Assembly (NCBI GenBank): GCA_963920705.1
Contig: OY987232.1
Location: forward strand, 5,707,200-5,771,199
Direction of reading: 5' to 3'
Source: Odiellus spinosus
Taxonomy: Eukaryota; Arthropoda; Arachnida; Opiliones; Phalangiidae
Length of the DNA stretch: 64,000 nucleotides
The position numbers and the translations under genes were made by a program. This document shows, in pieces, positions 1-10,616 of this stretch (the stretch's first letter is position 1; each line of letters opens with the position of its first letter). A model generated the notes under the pieces. That model was not told the DNA's origin. It was given only the letters and a program-made list of their open reading frames with translations, and did not search any database.

Positions 1-30
1 CATTATATAATGTAAATGTTATCATTATAT
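1..30. repeat. 22-bp satellite, left fragment
   Basis: About 1.4 copies of a 22-bp unit containing ATGTAAATGTTATCATTA. The same unit forms arrays at about 2393-2600 and 2762-2873, so this piece is the part of the array left on the far side of the LINE insertion. Each unit junction carries the perfect palindrome CATTATATAATG. Confidence 0.9.
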
Positions 31-2393
31 TTTTTTTTTTTTTTTTTTTTTTTAATTTATTGATACATTTTTATTTTACATTAATTTCCATATATAATAA
101 TGTATCATCCCATTAGCCACATGAGCAATATTGCTCGTGCGTGGCCGGGAATTGATATAATCAATACTTTTTTTTTTTTTTTTTTTTTTTTTTTCCTTTT
201 TGTTTTATTTGTATTAGTAACACAAGTTCAAGGTGAGTTAGAGAATTAGAAGTCCATGAGGTTATACAAGTGAGTTATACCGATAGTTATTAGCCAAGTG
301 GTAATTTTTTTTTTAAATAAATGAAATGAGTTACATTGCTTTATATCGTTATTTATGAAGTTAAACAACTTGGGGCCTAAAAAGTTTACGTGTTTTTGTC
401 CAATTGTTTTTTGCGTTTTTTCTACTAGTACGTTACCGCTGGATACCGTTCTTGTGTTATGAGAGATGTTGTGTGGTAGAATAGTATGACGAATTTTATA
501 CGTATTTAATAGTATTGTTTTAGAATATAATTGTCTGACAGTAAATACTTTAAAATCTTTATACAGTTGTAATCGGGACTCTAGATTAGGTCTCCTAAGG
601 CAAATGCGTAAAATTTTTCTCTGCATTACTTCTAATCGTTCAATAGTTGTATAGTACGTCCCTCCCCACCCTAATATTCCATAAGATAAAATAGACTGTA
701 CAATCGCGTAATACACAACTTTAAGCCAAGGGAGTGTTAAGAAGTTACGCAGCTCATAAAATCTGGGCAAACACTGCCTTAATTTTTTTATTTGATTATT
801 TATATGATCTTCCCACTTTAAGTTACTATCTATAGTTATACCTAAATATTTAATTTTATCAACTCTTTGAAGTTTCAGGCAATTAGTAGCGCAATTTAAA
901 CATCCATTATGGTCATGTATAGTCAAATCATGATCTATTTGCGGGTACCCTTTCGCCGTAAAGCAAACGTATACAGTTTTGTCTATATTTAGTGTTAGTA
1001 AATTTTCGTTTAGTAAATTATATATGCTATTTAAGCCGTCTTGGGCTAAATCATAAGTTTCTTTCCACGTATCCCCTTCAAAGAGGAGGGTGGTATCATC
1101 CGCGAAAGAAACTAGATTACCATTTATGTCAATATCACAAAGGTCATTGATATATATAAGGAACAGAACTGGTCCGATAACGGTTCCTTGGGGTATACCA
1201 TAAATTGTTAGTTCCTCGTTACTATGAATATTATCAATCTTTACTACAGTTTTTCTTTCTGCCAAGTAACTTTTAAACCAGGTAAGAGCTAATCCTCTAA
1301 TGCCAGCCTTTTCCAGTTTTTCTAATAGAATTGGGTGTGAAACTGTGTCGAAAGCCTTTCTTAGGTCTAAAAATATACCAAGAGTTTTCTTGTTTTTGTC
1401 GATGGAGGAGTACAACATTTTAGTCACCTGGAGAATGGCGTCATTCGTGCTTAAGCCAGTCCTGAAACCGAATTGGTTCTTTGAGAAGTAATTAGTACAT
1501 TCCAAAAATTTCACTAACTGTTTTTTTACAATTTTTTCGAGAATTTTTGCTATGTTACTTATTAATGATATTGGCCTATAATTTGATACGTTTTTTTTAT
1601 CTCCTGTCTTGAATATTGGGACTACAATAGCTTTTTTTAAATTTTGCGGGAATATTCCACTTGATAAAGACAAATTTATAATATGGACCAAAGGTTTCGT
1701 AATATATTTCTTAACACGTTTTAAAATTTTTATATTGATACCATCACAGCCACTCGAATCTAAATTTTTAAGCTCATTAATACTACTCTCTATCTCTAAT
1801 AGCGTTATCGGGCTAAAAAATAAACTTTTGTCATTTATTTTTTGAGGCAATCGGTTTTTCGAACAGGGGTTATCATTTTTAGGTTGTTTATTTAAGATGA
1901 TATTGGCTAGACTAGAACCAACGGCCGTATAATATTCATTAAACACATTCGCGATATCCTTTGGACTTTCTTTTAACAAATAAGTTTTATCATTATATTT
2001 AATTTCTTCTATAGGGACTCTTTTAGTTTTTTTTCTTGTAGCTTCATTTATGATTTTCCACATTGTCTTTGGTTCTTGATTAGATTCGTTAATTTTATTT
2101 TTAAGGTAATTAAATTTCACAGTTCTTATTAGAGAATACAGGTTATTTCTATATTTTTTCGCGAATATTTTCAAATTTAAATTAAATGGTTCACTTTTGA
2201 CTTGTCTAGCCAATTCATCTCTCCTACGGATTGATACTACGAGTGCTGACGTAATCCACGGTTTTAATTTCTGTTTCTTATGGGAATATTTTGATTGATA
2301 TTTCTCTACCGAACTATCAATATGTTTTTGAAATATCGTGGTAAAAGTATTAAACGCCTGATTACAATCATTTTGAGAAATTACCTCCTTCCA
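31..2393 (-). mobile_element. 5'-truncated non-LTR retrotransposon (LINE A) inserted in satellite
   Basis: The element reads on the minus strand. Its 3' end carries two poly-A tracts (poly-T at about 31-53 and 171-194 on the plus strand) separated by about 115 bp that include the hairpin GAGCAATATTGCTC. Its 5' end stops abruptly at about 2393 inside the endonuclease-to-RT linker, which indicates 5' truncation. The same 22-bp satellite lies on both sides, so the insertion site is inside the array; the repeat itself prevents a clear target-site duplication from being read. The endonuclease domain is missing, so this copy could not move on its own. Confidence 0.85.
246..2393 (-). CDS. Reverse transcriptase of LINE A (partial at 5' end)
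   Basis: The reading frame is open from the truncation point at about 2393 down to 246; the first 60 codons are linker sequence. From codon TTG at 2213 there are 655 residues with the full RT order: NYRPISL near residue 211, FLDLRKAFDTVSH (first catalytic Asp, residue 283), GIPQGTVIGPVLF near 339, and the FADDTTLL box with the catalytic DD at 372-373. A conserved C-terminal region with the IRGLALTWFKSYL thumb-like segment and a ILGWGG motif follows. This arrangement fits the Jockey/CR1 group of LINEs. No stop or frameshift interrupts the RT, so the insertion is fairly young, or the copy is only lightly decayed. There is no true start codon because the 5' part of the ORF is gone. Confidence 0.85.
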   Translation of the reverse strand, partial: WKEVISQNDCNQAFNTFTTIFQKHIDSSVEKYQSKYSHKKQKLKPWITSALVVSIRRRDELARQVKSEPFNLNLKIFAKKYRNNLYSLIRTVKFNYLKNKINESNQEPKTMWKIINEATRKKTKRVPIEEIKYNDKTYLLKESPKDIANVFNEYYTAVGSSLANIILNKQPKNDNPCSKNRLPQKINDKSLFFSPITLLEIESSINELKNLDSSGCDGINIKILKRVKKYITKPLVHIINLSLSSGIFPQNLKKAIVVPIFKTGDKKNVSNYRPISLISNIAKILEKIVKKQLVKFLECTNYFSKNQFGFRTGLSTNDAILQVTKMLYSSIDKNKKTLGIFLDLRKAFDTVSHPILLEKLEKAGIRGLALTWFKSYLAERKTVVKIDNIHSNEELTIYGIPQGTVIGPVLFLIYINDLCDIDINGNLVSFADDTTLLFEGDTWKETYDLAQDGLNSIYNLLNENLLTLNIDKTVYVCFTAKGYPQIDHDLTIHDHNGCLNCATNCLKLQRVDKIKYLGITIDSNLKWEDHINNQIKKLRQCLPRFYELRNFLTLPWLKVVYYAIVQSILSYGILGWGGTYYTTIERLEVMQRKILRICLRRPNLESRLQLYKDFKVFTVRQLYSKTILLNTYKIRHTILPHNISHNTRTVSSGNVLVEKTQKTIGQKHVNFLGPKLFNFINNDIKQCNSFHLFKKKITTWLITIGITHLYNLMDF

Positions 2394-2600
2394 ATGTAAA
2401 TGTTATCATTATATAATGTAAATGTTATCATTATATAATGTAAATGTTATCATTATATAATGTAAATGTTATCATTATATAATGTAAATGTTATCATTAT
2501 ATAATGTAAATGTTATCATTATATAATGTAAATGTTATCATTATATAATGTAAATGTTATCATTATATAATCTAAATGTTATCATTATATAATATAAATG
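2393..2600. repeat. 22-bp satellite array, main block
   Basis: About nine near-identical head-to-tail copies of the 22-bp unit; only the last copies (after about 2570) show substitutions. The block lies between the LINE 5' junction and the isolated CXC-encoding segment. Confidence 0.95.
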
Positions 2601-2605
2601 TTTTT

Positions 2606-2741
2606 AAATGTCTAAATTGTCCATCTCGCCATCTAGATCAAAATCTCTGCAGTCGTTGGTGCATGAAATACCGTGGCATTTTCTGCACATTGCGGAACAC
2701 ATCAGACCTGTTTTTCGACATTCGCATTTTTCGTCGCAACT
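2606..2741 (-). pseudogene. Isolated C-terminal CXC-type cysteine cluster of the 2.9-7.0 kb gene
   Basis: On the minus strand this segment reads as an open cysteine-rich peptide that includes CDEKCECRKTGLMC followed by a second group of cysteines ending in CHGISCTN. The spacing resembles a single tesmin/TSO1-like CXC repeat, a DNA-binding zinc-coordinating fold. From family knowledge, this kind of tail follows the PAP(S/E) motif seen at about 2880 in the neighbouring ORF, so I infer it is the displaced C-terminus of that gene. Satellite copies and a TA-dinucleotide run (about 2742-2761) now separate it from the rest. Not functional as it stands. Confidence 0.6.
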
Positions 2742-2761
2742 ATATATATATATATATATAT

Positions 2762-2873
2762 TTATATAATGTAAATGTTATCATTATATAATGTAAATGT
2801 TATCATTATATAATGTAAATGTTATCATTATATAATGTAAATGTTATCATTATATAATGTAAATGTTATCATA
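2762..2873. repeat. 22-bp satellite array, right block
   Basis: About five copies of the same 22-bp unit. The adjacent minus-strand ORF reads into the array and ends there, so the array interrupts coding sequence. Confidence 0.95.
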
Positions 2874-4232
2874 TTTAAAATTTCGCTCGGGGCAGGTTGA
2901 CGAGTGGTTATTACTGGGCGCAACACGTGGCCGACTCTTTTCCACCCCCAATCTTCTGCATTTATGTCGTTGCCAAGCCACGTTTGGACTTGGTGGTAGA
3001 CTCTTTGCATGTGTTGGCTAGCAGCTGCACTTGTGGGTGGAAGACTTGCCAGTTCAAATGAGCTACTTATCGGTGAATTTCTGGTGGCCTTTGTAAATAC
3101 AACGTAGCGTTGCTCATTTAAGGTACTACTTGTAATTGCACCGTATAAGGACAGCAAGAAATATTCTCCTACAGTAGTTATTTCTGCGATACTAGCTCCA
3201 AGCTGATTAAAAATCAAAACTTTTTGAAGGAGATCTTCATTTTTTTTCAGTATTTTGAAAGCTTTTTTTTTTCCTTGGCGATAAAGGGCAGATGTAGTAT
3301 CGCAACCCGTTGCAGCATGGAGAAAGAGTAAAACATGTGCTTGTTCTCCAAGTTCTTTTTTTATTGCCTTGATGTCAAAAATTTTCGTTGGAGAGTTTCC
3401 TTGCTGTTGTTTTACCAAAAATAAAGAATTTTGATTTTGGGTATCAGCGAGAACTATCAAAATTACAAGCACGTCTGTGTCTTCTGCGATGACAGCCATA
3501 GTTTTGTAATTTTCGCATTTTCCAAAGTCAAGCGCTGTTTTTGCTATAAGAACGTCAGCGTCACTTTTTGCTTGAATGGCTCTAAGACCAGATGATTGAA
3601 ATCTAGTAATAAGATGGTGTATCAAGGACTCTTTGTTTTTCGAATTTTTAAGGAATGCGTCTTGAGAAGTCGTTGCGAGGTTATTTTCTTCTATTTTGAT
3701 ATCCGGAGCCATTGATTTTGCTTGCCTTCTCCTATGTTCCTCTCCTTTCGTGGTTAAATCATTTGAATAGCCGTCAAAAACTACAGTTGTAGTTTCACCG
3801 TAGTGGTTTTTAACATAATCTATTGTACAGGTTGAAGATATTCCCGTATGTGCAAGGGCGAGGCCACACTACACGATGAAGCAGAAATCCACCATCCACT
3901 ACCACTTGTTCATAAACCATCTCTTTAGTTATTATTAAAGGACTAACCTCCTCAAGAAGATGAAACAGGGTTGCTTTGTTTGCCTTTCGAAATGAGAACT
4001 CATCAAACAAAGATGGAGCGACCGGAGAAAGTTCATATGACATGCAGTTTTTTAAATCAGCTCCTCGTTGTAACGCGCAGGCTATTCTTCTAAACAATTG
4101 TTGTGGGTTCACAACAATATCCTCTCCGTCAAAGTTTAATACGTTTTTCATTCCCGCTAGTGGTTTCACTTTGTCATTTCTCTTAAGTTTAGTTTCCAGA
4201 AACGACCATTCTTTCCATTGAAATTTTCGCAA
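2828..4232 (-). pseudogene. FEN1/PIN-like nuclease region of a decayed multidomain gene
   Basis: Two open blocks, 4232-3810 and 3809-2876, are joined by a frameshift near 3835. Acidic motifs come in the order expected for a FEN1/PIN-type metal-dependent nuclease: VVDGGFLLH (about 3900), VFDGY (about 3770), SDADVLIAKTAL (about 3550), AEDTDVLVILI (about 3470) and ATGCDTTSA (about 3300). The spacing mimics the Asp/Glu clusters of FEN1, but I infer the fold from motifs only. The block ends with a QPAPSEIL motif and then runs into the 22-bp satellite. I recognise this as a protein family that is widespread and multicopy in invertebrate genomes, but it has no gene symbol I can support. The frameshifts make this copy a pseudogene. 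Confidence 0.6.
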
Positions 4233-5959
4233 TTTCTACTGCAGAGTCGCAATTTACAGTCTCATCAGCTACAGCACCGGAAGCCAGAGACACCAACGAA
4301 TTCTTGTACTTGAATGCTGTGTTATCTCTTAGCCATCCATAAAACATCTTAGCGTCTGTCGCGTCGCGTACTTGTCGTGATTCTCGAATCTCTACATATT
4401 GTTCTGACGTTGTTGCGCAAACGCCACATTAGTCTTCCAAAGCTTCACTGAGCTGCAGACACACCGGAATAGTTAGGATCCATCGAGCGAGTGTGCTTTC
4501 GCTCAAACCGCGACCCCTTGTTAGTCCACTAGACGTTTTCATTGATCGCATTAGAACTTGCTCAATTGTCGTGTCCGACCAAATACCAGACCACATTTTG
4601 TCGGATCGTCTAACGGTAAAAAATCCCAAGTTAATGTACTCTTCTTCACTCATTATAGTAGATAATTGAGACATCGTTTGTACATATAACTGAGTAGATT
4701 TCGCGTAAGCAAGGTGAGCGGCTGCGTGTAAATATGGCAACATTTGTTTAAGACAATATAAGTGTAGATCCCAGTTTCCTGTCCGTTCAGCTCTAACAAA
4801 TAGTCGCATTATTTCAACCTGGTCAAAATAATCGAGCCACAATTTTCCTGTGCGACCAAAATTTTTAAATTCTTTCTTTTGAGTCTCAAATGCTGATAAT
4901 AAACTCATTATTTCTTTTGTTCTTCGAACATCGTCAGTGCTTACAGCATTTTGCATTATATCACGGTGGATTTCTTTAATTCTGTAAGTCTTCTTTTATG
5001 ATCGGAATGGATTCAAGAATAATCTGACCGATTGCCTTTTGCGCCAGGAAGTGAGCCCGAAGTGCCCGGGAATAGGCATGTCCATTAAGCATGTGAGGCA
5101 CTGACGCTTTGGCGTAAACGGTTTCCCACATTTCAGAAATTCCACTACCAGCCATTATATAGCCCACAGCACCCATAAACGACATAAGGGTGTGAAATCC
5201 CCCAAGTCGAACTATTACCGATGACAATTTCTCGGGCAACCCCAAAACCATCTCTACCGCTTTAATGTATAGTGGTTGATCAAACGTAACTACACAAGAT
5301 TTCTGGTCATATCGATGGCATTGGTCGACGGCAAATAAAAGAGAAGTGTAAATTGTTGTCAAGTTCGACGGATTTAAGTTAATAAATGGCAGTATGATTA
5401 CTTTGCTTATAGCGTAATTATTTTCACACTTTGAACTTAATTGCATGTAACCATTCCATTCTGGGCTAGGACTTGGCTGCTTCAATATATATCCACACAT
5501 CCATATGAAGTCAAGTAATTTGGCATTTTCAAGCTCTGTTGGAATAGCGTCTTCCGATAATAAGGTTTTTACGATAATTTTGCTGAGACCGGATGTACTA
5601 GGCTTTTCATAGGGTATGATATTAACTTTTCCAAATGATCCAATAACGCTAGCTGGAATATCTTCTACTGTTCGTGACATTTTTAAAGTGGTCTTAACAG
5701 CGGAAGAAGGTGTATCACACATTATTCCTACCATGGAATGGAAGGTTCCTAATCCGTCAAGGGTTCGAATATTAACGTCCGCATTGTCAAAAACAAATTG
5801 TTTAAACGAACAGTCCAAAATTTGGGACTCATTAGACACCAAAATACTGTTCTCAAATTTCGTTACTTCCGTGTAGGATGAACAGAAACCTAGATGGGAT
5901 ATTATGTCAATTACGTAACGCGACCCGATCTGCTGGTGGAGATGAACGGCTAAGCCCAA
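4233..5959 (-). pseudogene. Middle region of the multidomain gene (possible RNase H-like/DDE core)
   Basis: Open blocks 5959-4976 and 4956-4429 are separated by a single-base frameshift, and coding continues in the same strand to about 4240 through an in-frame TAA near 4428. Conserved-looking stretches are FDNADVNIRTLDGLGTFHSM (about 5800), VVTFDQPLYIKAVEM (about 5290), VRLGGFHTLMSFMGAVGY (about 5200) and WSDTTIEQVLMRS (about 4570). The sequence Asp...Asp...His...Glu along the chain would suit an RNase H-like transposase core, but this is inference. Also notable is the Gly-Leu-Thr-Arg-Gly-Arg-Gly turn at about 4510. It lies between the zinc-finger N-terminus and the nuclease region of the same pseudogene. 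Confidence 0.5.
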
Positions 5960-6971
5960 CTGAATAGGGGATAAAATAAGTCCAAAGTTATTGGAATTAG
6001 GTTAGCTGAACCGTTTCTTATCTCTTCTTCCGAGGGATATTCTTCAGATATATATTATTCAGATTGTAAACGCGAGTTTGAATATCCTCTCTAATAATTT
6101 TCGCAGCAGCTTCTACGATTCGCATTCTTTCGTCTTGCTCATTCAATTTTCTGCTAGAATACCAAGTATTCGATATTATCTTATACGCCTGATCTTTGAA
6201 ACTAATTATGTTATCTTTTCCAATAAGTTCAGATATTGTAATTTGTTTCCCATAACGTCGGATGAGTCTTTATTTTAAATACTTCGTACCGTAAGGCTCC
6301 ACTCCTTCATTACAAAATTCCTTAAAACGTTTCTCTAATTCTGTCATAGAATACTGGCACTCATTGTTACCATCAAGGTAGGCACAAAGAGATATGAAAG
6401 CTTCTTCTCGTTCGGCATTTACTCCCCGACCGATTTTCTTTTTCTCAGTATTTTCAGTTAGAAATTTTGTATAGCAAGTTTTATGGTAGCGCGCTTCAGC
6501 AGCTACAAGATCTATGACATTTTCAAGACGGACTAGTACGACCCGCGACCACTCATCATTTCGATCTTTTGATCTTTTAATTAGTGTTGATTTTATTTCC
6601 ATTGTTTCAACCAAATGCACAATACCTTTAATTCTCGATGGATGTTTTTCATCGGGGACTGCATTATTTCCACAGAGTAAACAATTTGTTTTAAACTCGA
6701 ACGAATGAACCTCGGATCTCAACAATTTATCCTTTTTTGGTTCCTTGGACGTGGAGCTACCATCGTCTAGAAATTTCACAATATTTTCCTCTCGCGTATA
6801 GTGTTTTCGACAAGCTTCGTGCAAACGAACTGATGTAAGGTGTTCAAGACGCTCGTGTAGTCCATCTTTTCTCCTCAAACTTGCATTAACGACAGTTTGG
6901 AGACCCTTTGTAACCAGAACAGTTTTTTTATTCCCAAAATCCGAACTACATATCAGACAAACTACTTCCAT
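5960..6971 (-). pseudogene. N-terminal zinc-binding region of the multidomain gene
   Basis: The start ATG is at 6971 and the first block is open for 233 codons to 6270. It holds two similar C-x2-C ... H/C modules: CLICSSDF (residues 5-12) with LHEACRKHY (about 50-58), and CLLCGNNAVP (about 97) with YHKTCYTKF (about 162-170). These look like paired zinc ribbons or C2HC fingers. The same frame continues past a TAA at 6272 for another 70 or so codons, and at least two further frameshifts lie between 6060 and 5960 before the next block. The gene therefore has several independent lesions. The N-terminal fingers plus the downstream domains suggest a mobile-element or virus-like protein rather than a host enzyme; this is inference. 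Confidence 0.55.
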
Positions 6972-8305
6972 ACTTGTTTTAAGAAATATATAATATGACT
7001 AGCAGCTAAAAACAACAACATTCGACTGAGCCTTTTTCTCATTTCTGACAAAATTTTATGGCATTTCATTGAACCTTCGAGCTGGTCATTTTAATAGAGG
7101 CAGAAAGAAAACAAAACCGACCTTCGAACGGGTTCGTAAGTATACGCTAAATTCCCTGAGGCTATATGTGTAAGAGCTCTCTGCTTTAAAATTGTACCAA
7201 AATATTTTTATGGGTTAAAACTGGTAGCAAATGAACTTAAATAACTATACTACATTTTAAGTATACCTGGTTATGTTATGAACTTTTTATAATTTTGGTC
7301 GCCATTTTACAAAATGGCGGAATATTTCTCTTCGTTAAACATTTTAAATACAACAATACTTAGAAAAACGCGTCCTATTATTGAAACAGCGAAATTATAA
7401 CAAAATCTTAAATGGTTTTCCGTGGAAACTTCATATTTCCCTAAATTTATCCATTCCACCAGTTTCAATGCATGTTTGCGAGCTTACGGTTTGATAAATG
7501 CTAAACATGCATAAAACAAATTTTGTGCGGAGTGTCTTAAGCTACATTTTGAGCCTAACTATCAGTCAATCCGATAATTACATCTAAAGTTATGTATAGT
7601 TTTAGTAATTTTGGCGGCCATTTTCCAAGATGGCGGATTTTCCCCACGCCTGCGAGATTGGGAGACCTCACCACGTTAAAGAACGCATTCGATTCTATAA
7701 GTATGAAAATTTTCGTAACCGTTCTAATTTGTTCCGGGTCAAACCTTAGAATGCCTGTACTATATCTTTAAGGACCTTATAGCTATAGCCCCTCTTTTTA
7801 GTTTAAGGGTTCACAAAGCTCACACCAGAATTAAAAAACTCCTATATAAACCCCTATGTAAAACGACCAAAAAACTCACCTCTATTTTTTATCGGGGAGT
7901 TAAAAATTACAATTTGTTAAGCATTTCTACGCAAAACTCTGGGTCTATCGCAATTTTTAAATCTCGAATTAAATCGGAAATCCTCTTAGGTAAAATTAAA
8001 TACATATAAATTTTACAAAGTTCCTATTATTTTAACTCTACATTTACTCAATAATATGCCGATAGGTTTTTTTTTGTTTATTTTTTTATATATATATTTT
8101 TTTGTTTTTCTCTTGTATAAATGATTAGTTTCTATGGGAATTTTAAATAATGATCCATAGCTGGTCAGATTTTTATGTTTTTGTTTAATATTTTATGGAT
8201 ATTATATTTTTACATAATGCTTTGAATTATATCACCTTTCGACTTCATCTCAATGAAGGAAAAAAAGGGCAAAGTCATGTTGTAGATGATTGCTAACACG
8301 AGGGC
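6972..8305. other. Intergenic, AT-rich, no gene seen
   Basis: No convincing coding sequence. Two near-palindromic motifs stand out: GCCATTTTACAAAATGGCGG at about 7303-7322 and GGCGGCCATTTTCCAAGATG at about 7612-7631. A related copy lies near 44010. Otherwise only poly-A/T runs and a TA-rich stretch near 8060-8100. Confidence 0.6.
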
Positions 8306-8413
8306 TTACAGATCGCTAGTTGACCTAGCCCTCGCATTGAATATGTATACCACTAACTTTGAATAAATTAAATAAATTAAATAAATAAATAAATAAATTT
8401 TTGGTGTTGGCTT

Positions 8414-8548
8414 TTCTAAGAGAAGTGAATGAGGATAAGGATTTTCTTGCGTTGGGCCTTTTTTATCAATGAAATGCAAATTGCAAACATAGTGATGTTT
8501 TTTAAAGTTGCTGCAGTAATCGTGTCTCTGTTTATACTTGAAATCCAT
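8414..8548 (-). pseudogene. THAP-like zinc-finger remnant
   Basis: About 45 codons from ATG 8548 include HHYVCNLHF followed by KKGPTQENPYP. The C-x2-H-F motif followed by a K-G/x-PT-x-E-N-P run is typical of the second half of THAP-like domains that precede some DNA-transposon transposases. The first half (C-x-C motif) is not seen upstream, and downstream the frame enters an AAAT-type microsatellite (about 8362-8400). A degenerate fragment only. Confidence 0.4.
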
Positions 8549-9349
8549 TTTTGAGTAAGTTCTAAATTACAATTTCTCTTTCCAGGCTTGGGTACTGGAT
8601 AAAGGTTATATTCTTGCGGTATCTTGAATCACTTTTACATTTTTCGTAACAGCAGTACTTTCCCATAATTAACACTTAATTATAAATTTAAAGTTATACT
8701 TAAAAACTTTTGCACGTTAGTCCGTTACTTATTCCCTTACCTTCGGCTTCAAGTCATTACTAAGCCTAGGCCTACTACTACTTCTTCAAAACCAAGCAGA
8801 CGCCGAAAAGGTGAAATTTCGTAAATATTCCCACCGTTAGATGCCACTAAAAATGCGCGATGACGTACGCCCAACCAAAATTTTATTTTCCCCTTTCCCC
8901 CACTGTCCCGAGCTTTGGCTACCCTTCCGCCTGTGCTAGAGTCATTATATTTTCCTCTTCAGAACCACCCTTCTTTCCTCCAAGGCTTTATAACATGAAA
9001 ATATGTGACCTTTGGTATAATGACGTGTTGGGTTTTCCCATATAAGTCTATTTGTTCAAGTTACAGTTTCAGGATTGGTTTTAATATTGGTTCGTACACG
9101 CATTTAATACGCATTCGAAACATACATGATTGACGAAATTCGTAGTTAATCCTATCTTCTATGGTATATGGTAAACAGTAGAGATACCAAAGCTTACAGT
9201 TTTCCCCATGATAAAAATATCTTGGCGCTTTAAAATTTAAACTTTCAATCACGTGATAACATAGAGATAGTGGTGATGTTCACCCACGTCTGAGATAAGG
9301 GAATGAGCGGGAAAGAGTTGATGATTATACAGAAAAATTGGTAACTGAA
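8549..9349. other. Intergenic, nothing recognised
   Basis: AT-rich sequence with short unconvincing frames on both strands. No repeat unit or domain recognised. Confidence 0.5.
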
Positions 9350-9655
9350 ATAGTCAAGTTGGTTGAGCCGTGAATATCCCAAAGTAAGGGGTACACGGTT
9401 CGATTTCCGGAACCAGAAAAAAATATTTGGGAAAAAGAATGACGTCAAAAAAAACCAAACAAACGGCACCATCGGGCACCACTGCCGTAGAAATGGTATT
9501 CTCCCCTACTAGGGTGCGTCCGCCGCGTGTAAATTCGTCTTCAAATGCGTTAAATGGTGCGTGGGCTGTCAACCTGGAGGTACTGCGATACCAGCACGAC
9601 CCAGGGCGGGAACGGAGCAAGCCCCAGTCTCCCGCCCACTGTCAAAAATTAATTT
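9350..9655 (+). repeat. GC-richer interspersed repeat candidate with a pol III B-box-like motif
   Basis: The stretch 9365-9415 contains GGTTCGATTTCCGGAACC, close to the tRNA T-arm/B-box consensus, and is followed by 230 bp that are clearly richer in G+C than their surroundings. Both strands are open by chance over much of it. It could be a SINE or the 3' end of another element. No second copy was found in the window. Confidence 0.3.
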
Positions 9656-10545
9656 AATATCTTCCGCCCGTTGGACGGATATCAGATATTAAGCTCATAA
9701 GAACAGATACTTAATTTTTTTATTAAAATATCATCGTAATAGATACACATTTAAAATGCAAGGTCAAAAAAATTTTAAGTTCGGTTAGAAAATTAAATTA
9801 TGGTGCGAACTAGGTAAAAACAATAAAAAAGATATACACATCAAACGCGAGTAAACGCGATCTTATATTATTTTCTAAATAATATTTCTAAATAATGAAG
9901 TAAATACTCAAAAGTGAAGATAGATGTCCACCAAAATGTCTTCAGCCGGTCTTGCAGGAGGTCCAGAGCGACGCGAAGCTACTCGTTGGAAAGAGCAGAA
10001 GTCCAGGTAAGTAAATCCATAAGAGCGGAACTACACGGTTGAAGTACTCGGACCAGGAGATGAGGAAATGTCCCCCGAAAACCGTAAAAAACAACGAATC
10101 GAGAACGCGAAGCGAAAACGCGAAAAACTGCTCACCGGCGGCAAAGTACTTGGTCGACTTCAATAAAACTTTCGCAAACGAATCTAAAAAAAAACCGGAC
10201 CTGAATTGCGAAAAGTTAACTTTTTGAGCCAAAAATTGCGGAGCGCCGAATATGAAGACTTCCCATGTTTAACGTTAAGAAAGTCAATGACGTTCAAAGG
10301 CGAAAATAAGACACTGACGGATCTGGTGGGTGTACTTAGGCATCCACTGGTGGCGAAACGTTTCACGTAGGGCAACATTCCGCGGAATACTCTTTATGCC
10401 TCGAATATAGAGTCAAGAGCCCTGAATGGAATTTGAATTATTATTTTTATGTCACGAGTAGAAAGGGCGTGATTAGTTTGAAAAAAAAAAATAAAATAAA
10501 AAAACCAAAAAAAAAAAAAAAAAACCAAAAATAAACGAATAACGG
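9656..10545. other. Intergenic; open frames of no recognised family
   Basis: The interval 9940-10240 is open on both strands (about 60-95 codons) but shows no recognisable motif. A long A-rich run at about 10480-10535 lies at the tail side of the tRNA-like sequence that follows on the minus strand. Confidence 0.4.
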
Positions 10546-10546
10546 A

Positions 10547-10616
10547 CGCGCCGGGATTCGAACCCGGGGCTTTCGCCGCGACACTCCAACGCGCTACCAA
10601 ACGAGCCGCGGCAACG
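10547..10616 (-). repeat. tRNA-like sequence (probable SINE head or tRNA pseudogene)
   Basis: On the minus strand the segment has a D-arm-like GCTCGTTTGGTAGCGC and a perfect T-arm GGGTTCGAATCCC, the two internal pol III promoter boxes. The acceptor strands do not pair (3' side CGCGTCC has no GGACGCG partner) and the anticodon stem is poor, so it is not a functional tRNA. An A/T-rich run follows downstream on the same strand at about 10535-10480, as expected for a tRNA-derived SINE tail. Confidence 0.5.

Noticed and set aside
10547..10616. Functional tRNA gene
   Set aside because: Good D- and T-arm boxes but no acceptor stem pairing and a poor anticodon stem.
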